NCBI GenBank assembly: GCA_020638595.1
Contig: JACKIG010000018.1
Span: forward strand, 6,680-70,679
Length of the DNA: 64,000 nt
Source: Rhodospirillaceae bacterium
GTDB taxonomy: Bacteria; Pseudomonadota; Alphaproteobacteria; DSM-16000; Inquilinaceae
Reading direction: 5' to 3'
This document shows, one piece after another, positions 51,401 to 54,025 of this stretch (positions are counted from its first letter, which is position 1; the number at the start of each line of letters is the position of its first letter). The position numbers and the translations under genes were made by a program. The notes beneath the pieces are model-generated. The model saw nothing but the letters and a program-made list of their open reading frames with translations. It did no database searches and was not told where the DNA came from.

Positions 51401-51633
51401 GCCCGGGCGGTTTGCAGCCGGCGGCCGGTGGGCAGCAGCAAGACACGTGCGAGGACGGTGACGAGACCTGCGAGCAGGGGCAACAGACCCCGCCGCAGGG
51501 ACCGCAGGGTCCGATCAACCTCGGCAACCTGACGCCGGCGGCCGGCCCCGGCAGCCAGCAGGTGCAGAATGCCGATACCTGCGTTGCCGCGTTCCTCGGC
51601 GACTTCTGGGGTGCTGCGGCGGCCTGCCAGTAG
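27457..51633 (+). CDS. Giant two-partner-secretion-type beta-helix surface protein (8,058 aa)
   Basis: Start ATG 27457 has GGGGGAA at 27443-27449. The long N-terminus has many arginines, then a hydrophobic stretch ending DAAMA-LP, an extended signal as in large exported adhesins. Residues about 70-500 form a filamentous-haemagglutinin secretion (TPS) domain: IEWQTFDIAGHESVDFIQP, ILGSLTANGQVFISNPAGI and later ALVGPGARNAGVI. Residues about 600-5,200 carry Asn-rich right-handed beta-helix rungs in long modules; six copies of ASGN(F/W)WG, FTPFL and GRIQEG-(I/V)-(D/N)-L recur, with four copies of SIQLAV-(D/N)-AA. Residues about 5,200-7,800 switch to short rungs such as NxIxAGDDGIxFxG. The last 60 residues hold TCEDGDETC and a final CVAAFLGDFWGAAAAC-Q. 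Mass roughly 0.8 MDa. It is probably a cell-surface adhesin or matrix protein. No TpsB partner is encoded nearby. No stop or frameshift is seen over 24 kb, so it appears intact. Confidence 0.88.
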   Translation: MTSRRNRAETRVHGPADARRTPLGRLGLGAPHDPTWRFARMRPLGRSPVLRTALVGSTALTAAGVCGHLFLSDAAMALPTDGTVVEGQAEIIYGENSVTIQQGSDRVIIEWQTFDIAGHESVDFIQPSAFAAALNRVLSGAPSQILGSLTANGQVFISNPAGINFGPNANVDVASIVATSLDIMNRDFMESRLDFNIAGDPTAVIENHGAIRASGLAALVGPGARNAGVIVADVTILGGGQGFALDYYGDGLVNFTITDPTTAQPIDADGNPLAALVVNDGTIMSDGGQVILAADAAAGVIDNVINLDGVVMARSIATEGGQVALVGGDEGAVVVAGTIEATGDDDGEAGGTVHVLGDTVVLADGAVIDVSGRAGGGTALIGGDQGGGAHVPTGSLAYLAPAAGGRSGTTIVVDAAFETDGFIPEADIVYVEGGSVVAADATDTGDGGTVVAWANDELEFHGSISAGGGANGGDGGLVELSGGTLVADGAVELRAALGKAGSLILDPTVLLVSEVSGTIDSVLGVGGSGGTVNLTATEAIIVDVAIDTSGSAVAGTLNFDDQDDDNALTVNLDNPITLGAAQGITGEATIVNISTTLGDAIQDGIDMSAAGATINVAPGTYVENVTIDRSLTLVSTDGRDVTTIEGISGAGSLGTVVIVPNVNDVQIGDIGHGFTIEGIDNGSPGIENAAVYLQGSHDGIDIIGNDIVANGDAGLLSENTATVNDVVVDNNIFSGQTFEGSAPAGDGFGQQFTLPNVPRQLVTLSGPNTSNVAFTNNEITGTAGGTNAGGNPQGNTLVTIDATNATITGNIFNGVTSRYGTSLRARGTNTLISGNTFHAAGLTDTNGHLFVHETIYTDLPAGAPSNIVEIFEANTFVGRATVTSDDGNVGADGIGLTIQGAIDASVAGATVHVNDGLYEESIVVDRALTVAGGGIGNTTTVAVEAGSVGMTITSSDVTVTGIEFDGQDQANTTGVLVEADGSNVEDVTLQAVAFTDLTTALRTTGSSGGVRRVDVTNSMFDGISGVVFDLDGGSFADTFTVFNNRIIIADLDADLLRRPFNRVLNASGNFWGVEDGSPEGFRILSETEVAERVVDGSGTVVSGRLDFTPFLTSAEDTDAADGFQGDFSELFVTTLGGQSGSTGRIQEGIDLVSGSTVLLGAGTFVDPTQVVIGADITIQGQGAGTTIVTPGFDTGTSGRSRAWWVVEDGVVADISGFTMDGSGHQIFTALMHHGSGTIDELAFENIRYSTYLGFGVMVREDYLTPGAGTPRVVNVTNSTFSNIERVGIHYFDDGTTGTISGNTYTGKGAVDALDYGIELGGGAVADIIANTITNNIAEASTDHSSSAAILISTYFGPGTAATIENNVLTGNTIGVAVGFDSSDTSAVTIFNNDLSGNTFGVTSSAPVVDASGNWWGTDDEEQVRALTSGAVDFTPFLTSGGDTDVADGFQGDFSTLFVTALGEQSGGIGRIQEGVDLVSGSTVLVGAGTFVGNVVIDKTLTLSGANAGIDPNTGTRGPETIIVPGTSDLDAVIGVTADGVTIDGVTIDGDNTALTTATIDDHTNGSDPDAYYGVANTDNAGTYTAIDNLTITNSIITNLTDAPDGGYEGWGVVLWTPSGTAMSGNLISNSLFDYAGGRSIVLLWNGYASVTDNVIRNTPVGIYSENMYRASAGPWSWTGNQVSASIAGIWHNLAYQDATTLTIAGNTVTAEAAPAALGVDARRWAGVWVSSIQNAVDVVIQDNIIDAIALAGSRLTTGYEMWNLPTTADIAIEGGTVSHVDYGVWVQNFSPSFNAGGDTAVTITGLTLEDFNAGGVGVFVDDDPSGTASVSANLLNTPNIIDGDGGMAVGILAEGALASLTFTGATPVQFVNFDDPGQNYIALRDGAMAGQEIDGSGLTFEGLTAAALGDDAAGRAAGFNLEDRIEHYLDNEGVGFVRLDADRIWATVSDNHTTNPGAVRRAVEQSVPGGTVFLADDVFQEDGQIVIADTLTVRGEGMDATVVQSVFDTGSSGDNRAWWLVDTGVEFHLSGLTLDGNGQQVYQAIRHKGSGTVDGVRFTDIQFNAGGPTYQGTAIAAFGDGAVDVTGSVFEDIGRVGVLYYGAGVSGSVFSGNTYTGKGAGDWLDYALDISNGAQVTVTANTITNNLGVASSDSSTSAGILVSTFFGPGTSALIQNNFITGNSTGVFVGFDASDTSTVTVFNNDLSGNGAGVRSTAALVDASGNWWGTDVEADVLALTSGAVDFTPFLVSGTDGDDLASTGFQGDFSTLFVTTLGEQSGSVGRIQEGVDLVTASRVIVGAGSYIETVLIDKSLELVGANNEHVSPDDILRGAESAIIGGIQVGAGISGVTIDGLSIIDGAAILGETAGIYLNNNADDVTIANTIFTRTGAPGLARGIITSGAGVSHVDITDNSFTGWATGVYVNPNADDVEVGGNLFDGNTVGMSVDGPSGAGGVTIDGNTFTNSTFEGLGIGPDAAPTIQNNHFADNAVHIGVYGTGSVPDINTLLGAGNTFDRWVTISAGQGGAWDRQAGSVYGMIQPAIDDAGIGATVLVGPGTYAESPLIDKSLTLTSDQGRDATFIQLQTGPTYLGSLTIGGDDVTVDGFTIIGRDGTPGQIGAANIWVMAGLNEIVISNNRFQVGQFDAGSTNGEDGIGILTTYDVSGTNDVASLTVTGNIFEPLNGSGRRAFYINPGVQDFEFSNNSILGNFTSTAITQARNGLVAYNTVTGNGSSATLATWGYPDPDVFGRTTFRGNTISGTAAGLIVYETNNVTIEHNFIDDVGTGIRVLDLGSFSGDLDGSTITISDNSVTNVAGLLVENTYSTTVNASGNWWDSTDESVIAGRMSALVDFTPFLMSGTDTDSLASTGFQGDFSTLFVTTLGEQTGSTGRIQEGIDLVTASTVILGAGTFTDPAQVVVDKDVVIYGQGPGTTIITPGFDTGSSGNARGWWLVESGVDLQLSDVTFDGAGHLVWQAIRHQGSGSIDNVAFQNILFNPSSSYAGTAVAAFGTGAVDVTNSTFTNIGRIGVQYFGDGVDGSVFAGNTYTGKGAGDWLDYALDIGSGAEVTVLNNRVENNLGVADSDGSISAGFLVSTYYGLGTGAVFGGNTLEDNTVGIAVGYNSADESTVQFLADGTVVGAYTVAGANTFIGGDTGIFFSGNGQAIVGDTFADAVFRGQSDLFIQLHNDALSDPGTVRVLDASGVSFFTDTAGTTAATGFEIEAGLEHFLDDPDKDLIDYTSAGGGLFVTDGNSIQLAVDAAGAIGGAQTVTVGAGNFGGRIRIDFNDITLLADPTLGDGAVVIDAATSDAFGRAPNGVLGSGAIAGIDPVAIWVGREDGAGGGTLTGVTIDGFTFQQSTAGDFVGVFVEANEQRVGTVRILANTFDGLTTAIGSRRDVPGLGVDNLIVRNNFFDGITGTVFDFRTGSVANQYEVFNNQVILADLGGVLVRRGATTVLQASGNFWGVADGGGFVALSEQQIAERMVDQNGAIATQRVDFTPYLDIGGDTDAGTRGYQGDYSTLHVSALGSQVGTVGRIQEGVNLLSASTLLIEAGTYFESNITVGLSATILGNGASRADVIIAPEAEDSHDSSTFGGVAQNAFIIAADNVTIGNLTIDGQANPTLTAGRNNFRTGITHDNTAGDFGGLVVDNVEIRNVFRRGIQIFGDGSFTSVGNVVRNSTITNVEQRAGILVAYAEALLEDNIITGVNEGIHVFNFGGDVPVTVRRNQITPNAGGLGMQLVGLGTGSMIGGATDADGNVISLETTTDGEIGMIVQYTDHTVYVDHNTITADGTDVAIWLFHNEDDSAFPMVRNNTLTSTDSVSGGFGEGVGIFMTEDGTFFGDEDGAGYAALEGNRITGFDRGIQLYRSGGATGTARELAASLTGNTITSSVDGIGIHMVDEGNAGTGPASLAFMGGTTIDGGVDGLVVSGENTLLVGDTLADTVFTNQTGDFVRFENAALFEPGQPTVIDATGVDFDGLTDPLQIESRVVHYLDTGDVGLLYYGALAVTDGNSIQLAVNAAGALGGPQTVTVGAGTFGGSVEVWVDDLTLVGAGVGNTIIDVTDPDAFSNFATNLDTGFVIGDLAEGPSGGSLLDHVTVTGFTFDGSADPAGTTGIYVATEGFDTQDITLDALGFYDLGTGLRTGRESGDGFIRRVDLTNSFLEGITDYVFDLETGTYTDTFTVFENRIVAADLGTVLLRRGYDRPLQASGNFWGVVDGSERRMTEAEIAARVVDENGVVDSDRMDFTPFLMNGADTNGDVANGFQGDFSELFVSALGAQLGGTGRIQEGIDLVSNSTVLVGAGTFVENVHIYKALELIGTVDGSDTPLTILQPDSGVGILIDDSAGMFEVTDAVLIENFVFQGDNATVDPTTYGIRVEDNAVFDTLTVDNASFSGWTYIAYYQEGNPVTGQGIDHTILNDLHFQDNGRANSGGTGDISFWEFNEDATLTNLTLVGSRDGVNSFERSGIQFRGVGGGDGAGVMDAGTVVLSNVDISGTYQTQMIGIQRYLDVSDFSFTDVALGGAASGITGSFGAALRFDLVGQVGAGSTIDLGNMHFRGGGAAGALPNDIEFAPDNSFSYLTADATDTIWDGTDADDLTRAQLFDVEDRILHALDFNATHSHIHNGLAVVRADNVYVTQNSGSIQRGVDAASAGWTVNVDDGTFTENVVIDKSLTLLGNGTTATTVLMGTGSGIGFAVAADDVTIDGFIVENFVNGISPTTSVANLTLNDVLARDNTSGFRVGSGVTVDGLTVTDSHFDSNTFGWYLAKDNGTFGNPVADASTVTNVVVTDTTFDDNALKGIYAEKLDNAIFTGIDVIGSGIDAGYAFNAGIDINLKNGIYDTITFIDLTVTGSGLNGTGTGTAVWIKARDDGATYGAYPASLSGVTIQGSRIEAAGDIALRIDNNVDGVLVDGSTISGPAAIHSEGGVEGLTFTGNTIASTGALTGATPGDGYGIGLFDVAGGISLTDNDITLNAAGIGLSVDTPNAALVTIGVDNTFDGGTDGMVFSGPAMDFAGTPTLENTAFTGQTGDYVRLVNGAFFQPGEPTIIDATAVRFDGVTWASATPLQQATIEDKVVHYLDTGNVGLLFFGSLVVNDGGSIQLAVNAAGLLGGAQTITVNPGTYGGSVEVWVDGLKLEGVAGATINTSVADLFANNGDVGNGFYVADLGDIGDGSAEAALSDAHTTNGRVVSGVNIDPFTITGSGIGIELGGATALGAAPDAAVDTVVDGNTVDVAGHGIVVHTVGGTTTLTNNDVTAGGHGILFTRVLADVTVDIRSNTVDAGRDGIRFNGAIDDATIAVGTLWDPNTITADDSGVVFVQSVLSDSYITVSGNQITAGPSLGDRGVEFRNGIEDSFVWVSLNAIGAGDDGIAFYDLNGGANGSGVRAIAGNSAVIVTGNVIGTEADPVGQEGLDFDEITGTSAVVIMGNTIYAARDGMQFDRDIDTTGIAYATPGVGLQSIGSVAVLDNEVFAGRHGAFFDNEIAGSDIVFGENDFGSDADPLGGDGVRFNRISGDAVVSFEREHIDAAGNGVSVTGGIVDTASLDFRQARVPTIADGRDTDINAGGIAVDVTNLQSPTTLSFAGGSFTGGDVALNVDNTGLPAGTAGTVAFSNAPLFSVTNPGGTVAQFLTDGTGPGISIDFGTATAGFSGGANGIVFSGTGIDILGGGSGFGGSLGSIVFDGQTDQFVSLVNGAEFAPGNPTVIDASSVDFDGADLADPPAVATLEAKLTHFLDSGADGLLYLGEIIGVADGQSIQLAVNAAEHARFALNDVGAVTQVAVGSGTYGGNIELWVDDLKLTGVDTGGGDPVIDLVNGGNGGVDPYSNNSGSQPHAFLVGDFGVIGDGTSGDVAGQAFGSYANGNDVSGVSIDPFTVLGDGTTASSGIILGLPEVPGISPASVAIDTTVDGNTLGTAAAPLGTGIVVNAIGGTTTIINNAIVAYGHGIRFVTALSDGQVVAIHDNVIAANEDDDDEGSGIYFAAVVDDATVQIGDGTGGSLGSGFSNVITVGGTAGNPAELDAIHFHSTVGGDASIVIDGNRLGYTAGPIAAAQLPDNGIEFHGAVTGSADIDITDNWILAADDGVQFAAPVDVTANILIGGASDGNTIEAGGDGIAFLATLTGQALVDISHNDVDADGNALFFQGRVDNAQDPAVSGQELFIHHNSLVGGDNGILFAGGISGARHDTRIADNSLIDGDGRSAIRVEGGINDAEVRILANTAIVGAVDGVDILGGVSGTALVRIADNMSIEGEGDDAIDFADAVDNSVIQIVDNGVITGAGNGIEIANVTGGATVLIQGNDAGIFGGIDGIQFAGAVTGSTVTVSENIIEAEGDGVEFAGAIGGGSTVTISDNARILSTVDADGVDDDGIAFEGPITGATTSILITGNSRIEGQDRGISFDFGGSITDASVTISANTIAALEFDGILFNATMTDATILIGGPTDADGNTITGEDEGIDIDRIVGGSFTVSHNTRIEGTTGDGVEFEAAISDNAAIAVIDNHDIVAGLTGITFESTVGGGSTVLIQGNNDGIVAGNHGVAFFGSVAGSTLDIHDNIIEANTDENGIGAGVFFAVDVTDAHIDIGDGTLGGAPSNIITVHGNSVVPADAADLDGILFAGGLGTGADILIDGNRIGFEAGTLANADVADDGIEFRGGVGSDASVEITDNRIRALDGGVQFTSIVDGTATIIIGETPTDADGNIIVAGGDGIAFLSSLTGQALVDINHNDVTAVGNALLFQGVVNNALVPETSEQELFIHHNSLVGGDNGIFFAGGIAGLNHDTRISANTLIEGQARNAIRVEGGIVEAQVRIHDNAHIEGAEDGIDILGGVGNAALVRIAANTAIIGTGDDGIDFEDDVTGAAVVEIDANDSIQGIGGTGTGGGGSHGIEFASILDAGTHVAVTGNHDITATVDGVHVGGAITGASVDISANNDGITAGVHGVFVGGAITNALVNVSGNVIDAGNTAGANGDGVHFAAAVADSVVTVGDAAGNGNTITVGPAAAGNGTLHDGVYFGGAITGATRVLIGWNDIDVLTTTGGGGTSFGDMGIRFDGFVNTAPGGTTGVGIVHNLIDAGGGKEDRGISFWDGIGGQSTVRIAGNTIQAGDDGIGVFDVSFVGDAAGTNESVRGSAVVLIEDNDIGTTLDPVGQASPGTPGDGNGIDFQSVTGASHVVIRNNTVFAADNGIEFDKIVDTTFGNATTFPDLEFGVEITDNHVVSQDEDGVQFAQGVDGSHVLIDGNDVAGHIHGVSFGLDHHGFTGGGITNGALVAITRNAIDGATGDGVHVDGEVLGSTVGLVTNAIQGGLNGVFFGGPVSGSDIYILWNPHIVGETEDGIHVDDDVEDSLVVISANGWTADDDDAPDADAVAASVGEAGSLVATPTDAPWDGWTLAGGIVGQRDGIDFDGVVEDASDVRIGWNRLILGYGDSGIEFSGVSGPETGVLIHTNGVIIGAGNGIQFRRPDGELMMSSPGGSGIGWAIDQASVTIGGNWLIAGVSQDGIQVNGVHGSGVSATSAYFDDDEESETFGTIVPVATDPSQPNLLIEENTTIVGQRDGIHFGLGFDAATDDVYRPDTVVLDEVGSPGIGASVNGALVVIDLNGQADYQADPDEDGPAVIGDLYDPAIAVVLSDLDFGFGLFDLGGRVAGVTGDGIDFAGQIHDGSTVQIQRNMLTGSGDNGIEFAGIGEPETLSAGLALVEDEAFGPTSVFIHNNFIVDNGRSLASEEPDEGLTSATLVDSSYAGSGMTVGAGILFEQGVGNVFGSDEESDGGGVEVFQNFIAGNGGPGIQIGFPEEATSEEFLALADYSYGDDNERLYDGVVSADNLSVIHNYLPGGVDEFDDRPNGRFGVANYANDGSAVFAPENWWGTSASAAAVSAQTFGAVTVSPYLETGEDSNEERIPGFTGLGPFAFQPGPTVGPSIEDLFAGFPVDPDALRFFARTALSSLDRPGGAQYFTNELGEPYQTNVFGPTYGIGELGDGPGGLQPAAGGQQQDTCEDGDETCEQGQQTPPQGPQGPINLGNLTPAAGPGSQQVQNADTCVAAFLGDFWGAAAACQ
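30651..40350 (+). repeat. Long modules of the giant protein (six copies)
   Basis: Each module contains ASGN(F/W)WG, then VDFTPFL, GFQGDFS-x-LFV, and GRIQEG followed by GAGTF. ASGN motifs start near 30651, 31681, 34114, 35936, 37825 and 40081; GRIQEG motifs near 30884, 31861, 34303, 36121, 38059 and 40312. A degenerate copy (ENWWG) reappears at about 51050. Spacing of 1-2.4 kb shows modules with variable beta-helix inserts. Confidence 0.85.
37201..44860 (+). repeat. Second module class: SIQLAV repeats (four copies)
   Basis: Copies begin near 37201, 39484, 42754 and 44728. Consensus: DG(N/G/Q)SIQLAV(D/N)AA, then GAQTVTVGAGTFGG and (S/N)(V/I)E(V/L)WVD. Three copies are preceded by PG-x-PT(V/I)IDA and a (V)HYLDTG(D/N)VGLL(Y/F) segment. 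Confidence 0.8.
45349..46300 (+). repeat. Duplicated block, copy 1, in the giant gene
   Basis: About 950 bp of beta-helix coding sequence matched, with moderate divergence, by the block starting at 47116. The 51 bases at 45940-45990 are identical to 47716-47766. Confidence 0.75.
47116..48080 (+). repeat. Duplicated block, copy 2, in the giant gene
   Basis: Offset of about 1.77 kb from copy 1. Shared protein landmarks in order: HDN-x-I-x-AN, IGDGT, D(G/A)I(H/L)F, LTGQALVDI, QELFIHHNSLVGGDNGI, DILGGV. Confidence 0.75.
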
Positions 51634-51650
51634 GGGGCCGGCGCCAACCC

Positions 51651-51670
51651 GGACCCCGGCACCGGGGTCC
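51651..51670 (+). terminator. First hairpin after the giant gene
   Basis: Perfect nine-base-pair stem GGACCCCGG / CCGGGGTCC with a two-base loop, 18 bp after the stop codon. Confidence 0.5.
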
Positions 51671-51694
51671 GTTTCCCGGGGATGACACACCAGC

Positions 51695-51717
51695 GGGGCC
51701 GCCCATCGGGCGGCCCC
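51695..51717 (+). terminator. Rho-independent-like terminator of the giant gene
   Basis: Perfect ten-base-pair stem GGGGCCGCCC / GGGCGGCCCC with loop ATC, followed by GTTCTTGTCGT. With the preceding hairpin it should end the 24 kb transcript. Confidence 0.75.
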
Positions 51718-52128
51718 GTTCTTGTCGTACTCCAGCACCGGGAATGCGGGCGGCGGGTCGTCAAGATCATGGCGGCGTCGTGAACGAAAACTCTAATATT
51801 ACCAAATATTCGACAGGATTCGCGCATTCATTGTCCGGACCCTGGGCCTGTCCGGCAGGGCCAGTGGGTGCGCGCCCGGTGGCTTTGATGCCGGCATTGC
51901 CGGCAATCCGGCAGGAATGCTTGCATGCCGAAACAAACCGACCGGGTTGCCAAGGGAAATGGAGTTGCGTTATGCAGGATGTGCGTTAGCTTGCTTAACC
52001 TTCCGCATGCTTGGGCAGTCGGGCAAAGTCTAGGACGATGGCGGTGGGGTGGCGGGCGTGGGCTTGTGCCCAATCGCCGGGATTGCCCGACGATTGAATT
52101 CGAATACGGTTTCGGGGGGTGAAGACGA
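51718..52128. other. Intergenic region upstream of the DNDSG-repeat gene
   Basis: About 410 bp without a convincing gene. It contains a short AT-rich patch at 51783-51830 and a GC-rich part rich in GCCGG palindromes near 51890-51920. The promoter of the downstream gene is expected here; no clear -35/-10 pair was identified. Confidence 0.5.
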
Positions 52129-52683
52129 ATGGCGGACGATCAGGATCCAAAGAAGACGACCACTTTGCAGGATGGCGACATCCAGAGCCGGTCTGCGCTG
52201 CCGCGGCGTTCGCTGTTGCGCCTGGTCGGGCACGGCGCCGTGGGGGCCACGGCACTGGTGGGGGCCAGCCGCGAGGCGTATGCCATCACCGACAATGACA
52301 GCGGGCCCTGCGCCGATCCGGTGAATGCAGGGCGCGGCTATTCCGGCATCACCGACAACGATACGGGTACCTGCGCGGATCCGGGGGGGCGTGGCCGCGG
52401 TGGCGGCGGATACACGCCCGGGTATACCGGCATCACCGACAGCGATTCCGGCGCCTATGCCGATGCCGCCGGCTATGGCCGCGGCCGCGTCGTGCGCGTC
52501 AACCAGCTTGTGCTGTCGATCCAGACGAACCTGGCCAATCTGGGCTTCAATCCGGGCCCGATCGACGGCGTCTTCGGCCAGCGGACGCAGGCTGCCATCA
52601 TCGCCTTCCAGCGGACCTATGGCTATCCCGTCACCGGTGCGGCCGACCAGGTGACGATGGCGCAGCTGCAGCAGGTGCGCTGA
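52129..52683 (+). CDS. Exported peptidoglycan-binding protein with DNDSG repeats
   Basis: Predicted 184 residues; GGGGGGTGAAG at 52114-52124 precedes the ATG. The N-terminus has a twin-arginine-like signal: polar 26 residues, then PRRSLLRLVGHGAVGATALVG, and likely cleavage near SREAYA. Three repeats follow: ITDNDSGPCADP, ITDNDTGTCADP and ITDSDSGAYADA, each followed by a Gly/Arg-rich linker. The DxDxG pattern resembles calcium-binding loops. Residues about 120-184 form a PG_binding_1 domain (LQTNLANLGFNPGPIDG-like, then FGQRTQAAIIAFQRTYGYPVTG). Probably anchored to the cell wall in the periplasm. The position directly downstream of the giant surface-protein gene suggests, but does not prove, a related role. 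Confidence 0.8.
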   Translation: MADDQDPKKTTTLQDGDIQSRSALPRRSLLRLVGHGAVGATALVGASREAYAITDNDSGPCADPVNAGRGYSGITDNDTGTCADPGGRGRGGGGYTPGYTGITDSDSGAYADAAGYGRGRVVRVNQLVLSIQTNLANLGFNPGPIDGVFGQRTQAAIIAFQRTYGYPVTGAADQVTMAQLQQVR

Positions 52684-52752
52684 CCGGACCGGCGGTCCCG
52701 GCACTTCGGCGGCGCAACCCGCCGGAGCGCCGGGACGGCGCGGGCGCAAGAC

Positions 52753-52779
52753 GACACCAGGCCGATCCGGCCCGGTGTC
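52753..52779. terminator. Bidirectional hairpin between convergent genes
   Basis: GACACC-A-GGCCG pairs with CGGCC-C-GGTGTC (eleven pairs, one mismatch, loop ATC) between the DNDSG gene and the 3' end of oxyR. It is followed by short T-containing tracts and could serve both genes. Confidence 0.65.
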
Positions 52780-52824
52780 GGACCCCCGTTTGCATTTCCA
52801 GATCGTTATGGCCGGATCCGGCCC

Positions 52825-53772
52825 CTAACGGGCGTCGCCGACCGGACCGGCCACCCGGTACAGCGGCGTCACCGTGTTCGGCAGGTTCAGCACGATGACC
52901 CCGGCCAGGGCATGCAGCGCGGCGCGGCGGGGAAAGCTGCGGCGGAACACCAGCCGCACCGTCCGCTTGGCGTTCGGGGAATCGATGGGCCGGGCGATGA
53001 TGCCCATATCCGTCAGCCACGGGCCACGCACGGCAAGCGCCGGCATCAGCGTGCAGCCGTAGCCTGCGGCGACCATGTTCAACAGCGTCTCCAGGCTGGA
53101 CGCGCGCAGGTCGCCAAGCCCGCTGTCGGTCTGCCGCGCCGGGCGGCTGCACAGGTCCAGCGCCTGGTCGCGCAGGCAGTGGCCATCGGTCAGCAGCAGC
53201 ATCTCGACCTCCTGAAGGTCGCGCTCCATCACCTTGTCCAGCCTGCTCAGCGCGTGCCCCCGCGGGAATGCCACCCAGAACGGTTCCTCGAACAGGGGCA
53301 GCGTCTCCAGCTCGTGGTCGTCCGTGTCCGTGGCAAGCAGGGCTGCATCGATCTCGTGGCCCTTCAGCCGATCGGCCAGCGTTTCCGTCACTTCTTCCGA
53401 CAGCACCAGCCGGATCGCCGGGCAGGCGGTCCGCAGCGGCATCAGCACCGACGGCATCAGGTAGGGACTGACGGTGGGGATCACGCCCAGCCTCATCGGC
53501 CCGGCCAGGGGGTCGCTATGGGCCTGCGCCAGGTCCTCGATCATTTCCGCCTGTTCCAGCGCCAGGCGTGCGTGCTTCAGGATCTCCGCCCCGGCGGGCG
53601 TGACCGAGACGGACCGGTTCGTACGCTCGAAGATGGCGACACCCAGCTGGTCCTCCAGTCGCTTGATCTGCCCGCTCAATGTCGGCTGGCTGACATGGCA
53701 CGCTTCCGCAGCCCGGCCGAAATGCCGCTTCTCGGCGACCGCGATCAGGTATTTCAGGTCACGCAGGTTCAT
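52825..53772 (-). CDS. oxyR: Hydrogen-peroxide-responsive LysR regulator OxyR
   Basis: Predicted 315 residues from ATG 53772 (MNLRDLKYLIAVAEKRHFGRAAEAC); an upstream in-frame start would add 21 Ala/Pro-rich residues. The N-terminal LysR helix-turn-helix is followed by the effector domain. Redox cysteines occur at 199 and 208 in TDGHCLRDQALDLC, the same positions and context as in E. coli OxyR, where they form the peroxide-induced disulfide. It is divergent from the catalase gene across an AT-rich 253 bp region, the usual arrangement for OxyR control of catalase. Confidence 0.93.
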   Translation of the reverse strand: MNLRDLKYLIAVAEKRHFGRAAEACHVSQPTLSGQIKRLEDQLGVAIFERTNRSVSVTPAGAEILKHARLALEQAEMIEDLAQAHSDPLAGPMRLGVIPTVSPYLMPSVLMPLRTACPAIRLVLSEEVTETLADRLKGHEIDAALLATDTDDHELETLPLFEEPFWVAFPRGHALSRLDKVMERDLQEVEMLLLTDGHCLRDQALDLCSRPARQTDSGLGDLRASSLETLLNMVAAGYGCTLMPALAVRGPWLTDMGIIARPIDSPNAKRTVRLVFRRSFPRRAALHALAGVIVLNLPNTVTPLYRVAGPVGDAR

Positions 53773-54025
53773 CGGGCGCTTTCGCACGGCTGCGGATGCC
53801 GGGGCGGGTGCCGCAGGTCCGGCGAGGGCCGCCATGACGCCCTGGGCATGCCCGGAATGACATCGATCGACTATATCAATTGCAACGATTTGAACAATCG
53901 ATTTTCACAATCGTTTATCCCCACTTACCGTCTGGGTATTGCTCTTCAACACCAAGGCACGGGCGGTCCATCCCGTCTCCGCTCGGGTTCCTGGGGCAAG
54001 TATCGCAGAACGCAGGGGAGATCCC
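53773..54025. promoter_or_regulatory. oxyR-catalase divergent promoter region
   Basis: An AT-rich core at about 53855-53930 stands out from GC-rich flanks. It contains ATCGATCGA, CAATTG, and the direct repeat ACAATCG (53893-53915 region) around AATCGATT. Spaced short inverted repeats of this kind fit an OxyR tetramer site, but the exact operator was not resolved. GGGGAG at 54015-54020 is the catalase ribosome-binding site. Confidence 0.5.

Noticed and set aside
51690..51720. GC palindromes after the giant gene considered as REP-like elements
   Set aside because: They lack the GGGGTCAGG core of the dispersed family and fit ordinary terminator hairpins.
31663..51738. A 20 kb open frame on the minus strand opposite the giant gene (6,691 codons)
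   Set aside because: It is codon-aligned with the sense gene, so it stays open whenever sense codons TTA, CTA and TCA are avoided. It ends exactly at a sense TCA codon (31663-31665). Its translation is low-complexity Asp/Arg/His/Gly with no domain, and it has no ribosome-binding site.
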